Assembly: GCF_011174705.1 (NCBI RefSeq) | Contig: NZ_JAANIJ010000001.1 | Location: forward strand, 2,604,001 to 2,668,000 | Length of the DNA stretch: 64,000 bases | Reading direction: 5' to 3' | From: Tessaracoccus coleopterorum | Lineage (GTDB): Bacteria > Actinomycetota > Actinomycetes > Propionibacteriales > Propionibacteriaceae | In this document: positions 63,158-64,000 of the stretch, one piece after another | Position numbering within the stretch: position 1 is the stretch's first letter | How the letters are laid out: each line of letters starts with the position of its first letter | Notes under the pieces: model-generated | Told to the model about the DNA's origin: nothing | Seen by the model: the letters and a program-made list of their open reading frames with translations, nothing else | Databases searched by the model: none | Translations under genes and position numbers: made by a program

Positions 63158-63426
63158 TCGCTGGCCAGGGTCGGCTCAACTGAGCCCTGTCGCGACGAAG
63201 CCTCTCGGGTGCGGAGCGAGGTTCCCGGGCTTTGGTTCCGGGCTGCCGCGGTCGGTCGCCCGGCGGCGTTGCGCCCGGGTTCGGTTCCTTGTTGCTGGTC
63301 TTGCTCTGGTTGGGGTGTTGAGGCCGCCGGTCGTCCGTCCGAGTCAACCCTCGTTGCCCGGTTGTGCGTGGTCGGGGCGTGGCCAAGTCGCCGCGGCCCT
63401 GCGGGCCCGGCAAGTAGGGTGGCGCC
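63158..63426. other. non-coding spacer with degenerate repeats
   Basis: No credible gene. The plus strand is pyrimidine/GT-rich with loosely repeated units (GGTTCCCGGGCTTTGGTTCC, GGTTCCTTGTTGCTGGTC, TTGCTCTGGTTGGGGTG) that resemble those in the tract at 52580-52905. It separates glmS from acpS. Confidence 0.5.
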
Positions 63427-63776
63427 ATGATCGTTGGTATCGGCACCGACCTCGTCGTGATCGAGCGGTTCAGGGAGATGCTGGCCAGGCGGCCCCGACT
63501 CGCCGAGCGGCTCCTCACCGATGGGGAGCGGGCGCTCTCCATCGAGTCCCAGGCCGCCCGGTTCTCGGCGAAGGAGTCGCTTGCCAAGGCCCTGGGCTCA
63601 CCCGGCGGCATGCGCTGGCTCGACTGCGAGGTCGTCAAGACCGACGACGGGTGCCCTCCTTCCGCAACACCGGCACGGTGGCCGCGCGGGTCGAGGAGCT
63701 CGGCATCGGCCGCATCCACCTCAGCATCAGCCACGACGGCGGCTACGCCACCACGATGGTGGTGTGTGAGAAATGA
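63427..63776 (+). CDS. acpS: holo-[acyl-carrier-protein] synthase
   Basis: Transfers 4'-phosphopantetheine from CoA to acyl carrier protein. About 117 residues: Mg-binding Asp in [14 protein letters not shown] and Glu in [17 protein letters not shown], then [19 protein letters not shown]. One base lost near 63650 ([12 protein letters not shown]). It lies downstream of glmS and overlaps the next gene (ATGA). Confidence 0.92.
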
Positions 63777-64000
63777 GGCATATCCTCACCTCTGCCCAGA
63801 TCCGCGCGGCGGAACAGCGCGTCTTCGACACCCGGGAGGACGTCGACCTGATGGGCCGCGCCGCGGCCGGCGTCGCCCGCGTGACCTCGACCGTGGCGCC
63901 CGAAGGCACCGTGCTGGTGGTCGTCGGCCCGGGCAACAACGGCGGGGACGGTCTCTTCGCGGCCGCGCTGCTCGCCACCCGCCGCCCCGTCCTGCTGTGG
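63773..64000 (+). CDS. NAD(P)HX epimerase/dehydratase, 5' part
   Basis: The N-terminal 76 residues of a YjeF-type NAD(P)HX repair protein, cut by the window end. Visible: [36 protein letters not shown], and the nucleotide loop [20 protein letters not shown]. Bacterial members usually fuse the epimerase to an ADP-dependent dehydratase, but the fusion cannot be seen here. ATG overlaps the acpS stop. Confidence 0.85.
   Translation, partial: MRHILTSAQIRAAEQRVFDTREDVDLMGRAAAGVARVTSTVAPEGTVLVVVGPGNNGGDGLFAAALLATRRPVLLW

Overview
The window is high-GC DNA from an actinobacterium. Evidence includes an S-(hydroxymethyl)mycothiol dehydrogenase, a sigE / zinc anti-sigma / tatB / mrp / MgtE-CBS block, a GlgC plus GT4 GlgA/GlgM pair, DUF3117, a Wag31/DivIVA-like membrane protein, and the N-succinyl DAP genes dapC, dapD and dapE. 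From memory, the order from fdxA-dapC through dapD, dapE, LOG, DivIVA, DUF3117, glgA, glgC, O-methyltransferase, sigE, rseA, tatB, mrp and MgtE-like resembles the Rv1177-Rv1234 neighbourhood of Mycobacterium tuberculosis. The overall content suggests Propionibacteriaceae or a relative; that placement is a guess. Many genes are split by single-base frameshifts. Nearly every one is repaired by adding one G or C to a G/C run, so I treat them as base-level sequence errors and give each gene its full repaired span.

Layout: 1-4008 (minus) DUF2804 / GH2 glycosidase / MFS sugar module. 4108-5391 CmtR-like metal sensor and cation diffusion facilitator. 5410-11191 mixed housekeeping genes: VOC, DUF1905/YdeI, cysE, kinase-like, CBS, GNAT, methyltransferase. 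11300-11463 a small MITE-like element ending in the stop codon of livF. 11461-16035 (minus) the branched-chain amino-acid ABC transporter livJ-H-M-G-F. 16204-21105 nicotinamidase, Nudix, mycothiol-dependent formaldehyde oxidation (mscR plus metallo-beta-lactamase), mutarotase, GNAT, phosphoribosyltransferase. 21209-26817 transketolase, SppA, VanW. 26867-30069 fdxA, dapC, lysozyme-like secreted protein, dapD.

30136-37267 is the most unusual stretch, lying between dapD and dapE. It holds (a) a five-gene minus-strand cassette with a CpnT-N-terminal-like membrane protein, a WXG100-like protein, a YbaB/EbfC-like protein, a SUKH (SMI1/KNR4) protein and an unknown protein, with no recognisable toxin or type VII secretion machinery; (b) a divergent circularly permuted ATP-grasp / alpha-E / transglutaminase operon; and (c) an unknown protein with an extreme acidic segment. 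The two operons share a 180-bp promoter region with nested inverted repeats.

37278-50330 returns to conserved order: dapE, LOG, DivIVA-like, DUF3117, glgA/glgC, O-methyltransferase, dapA, sigE-rseA, tatB, mrp, DUF1003, MgtE-like. 50422-54389 holds a stress-type membrane protein, a methyltransferase, an alpha/beta hydrolase, a hairpin-bracketed repeat tract and an Xaa-Pro aminopeptidase. 54451-59192 (minus) is a quinol nitric oxide reductase operon with an SPFH protein and four small or unusual membrane proteins. 59363-64000 holds an APH-fold kinase, coaA, glmS, acpS and the start of an NAD(P)HX epimerase. I saw no tRNA, rRNA, CRISPR array or prophage.
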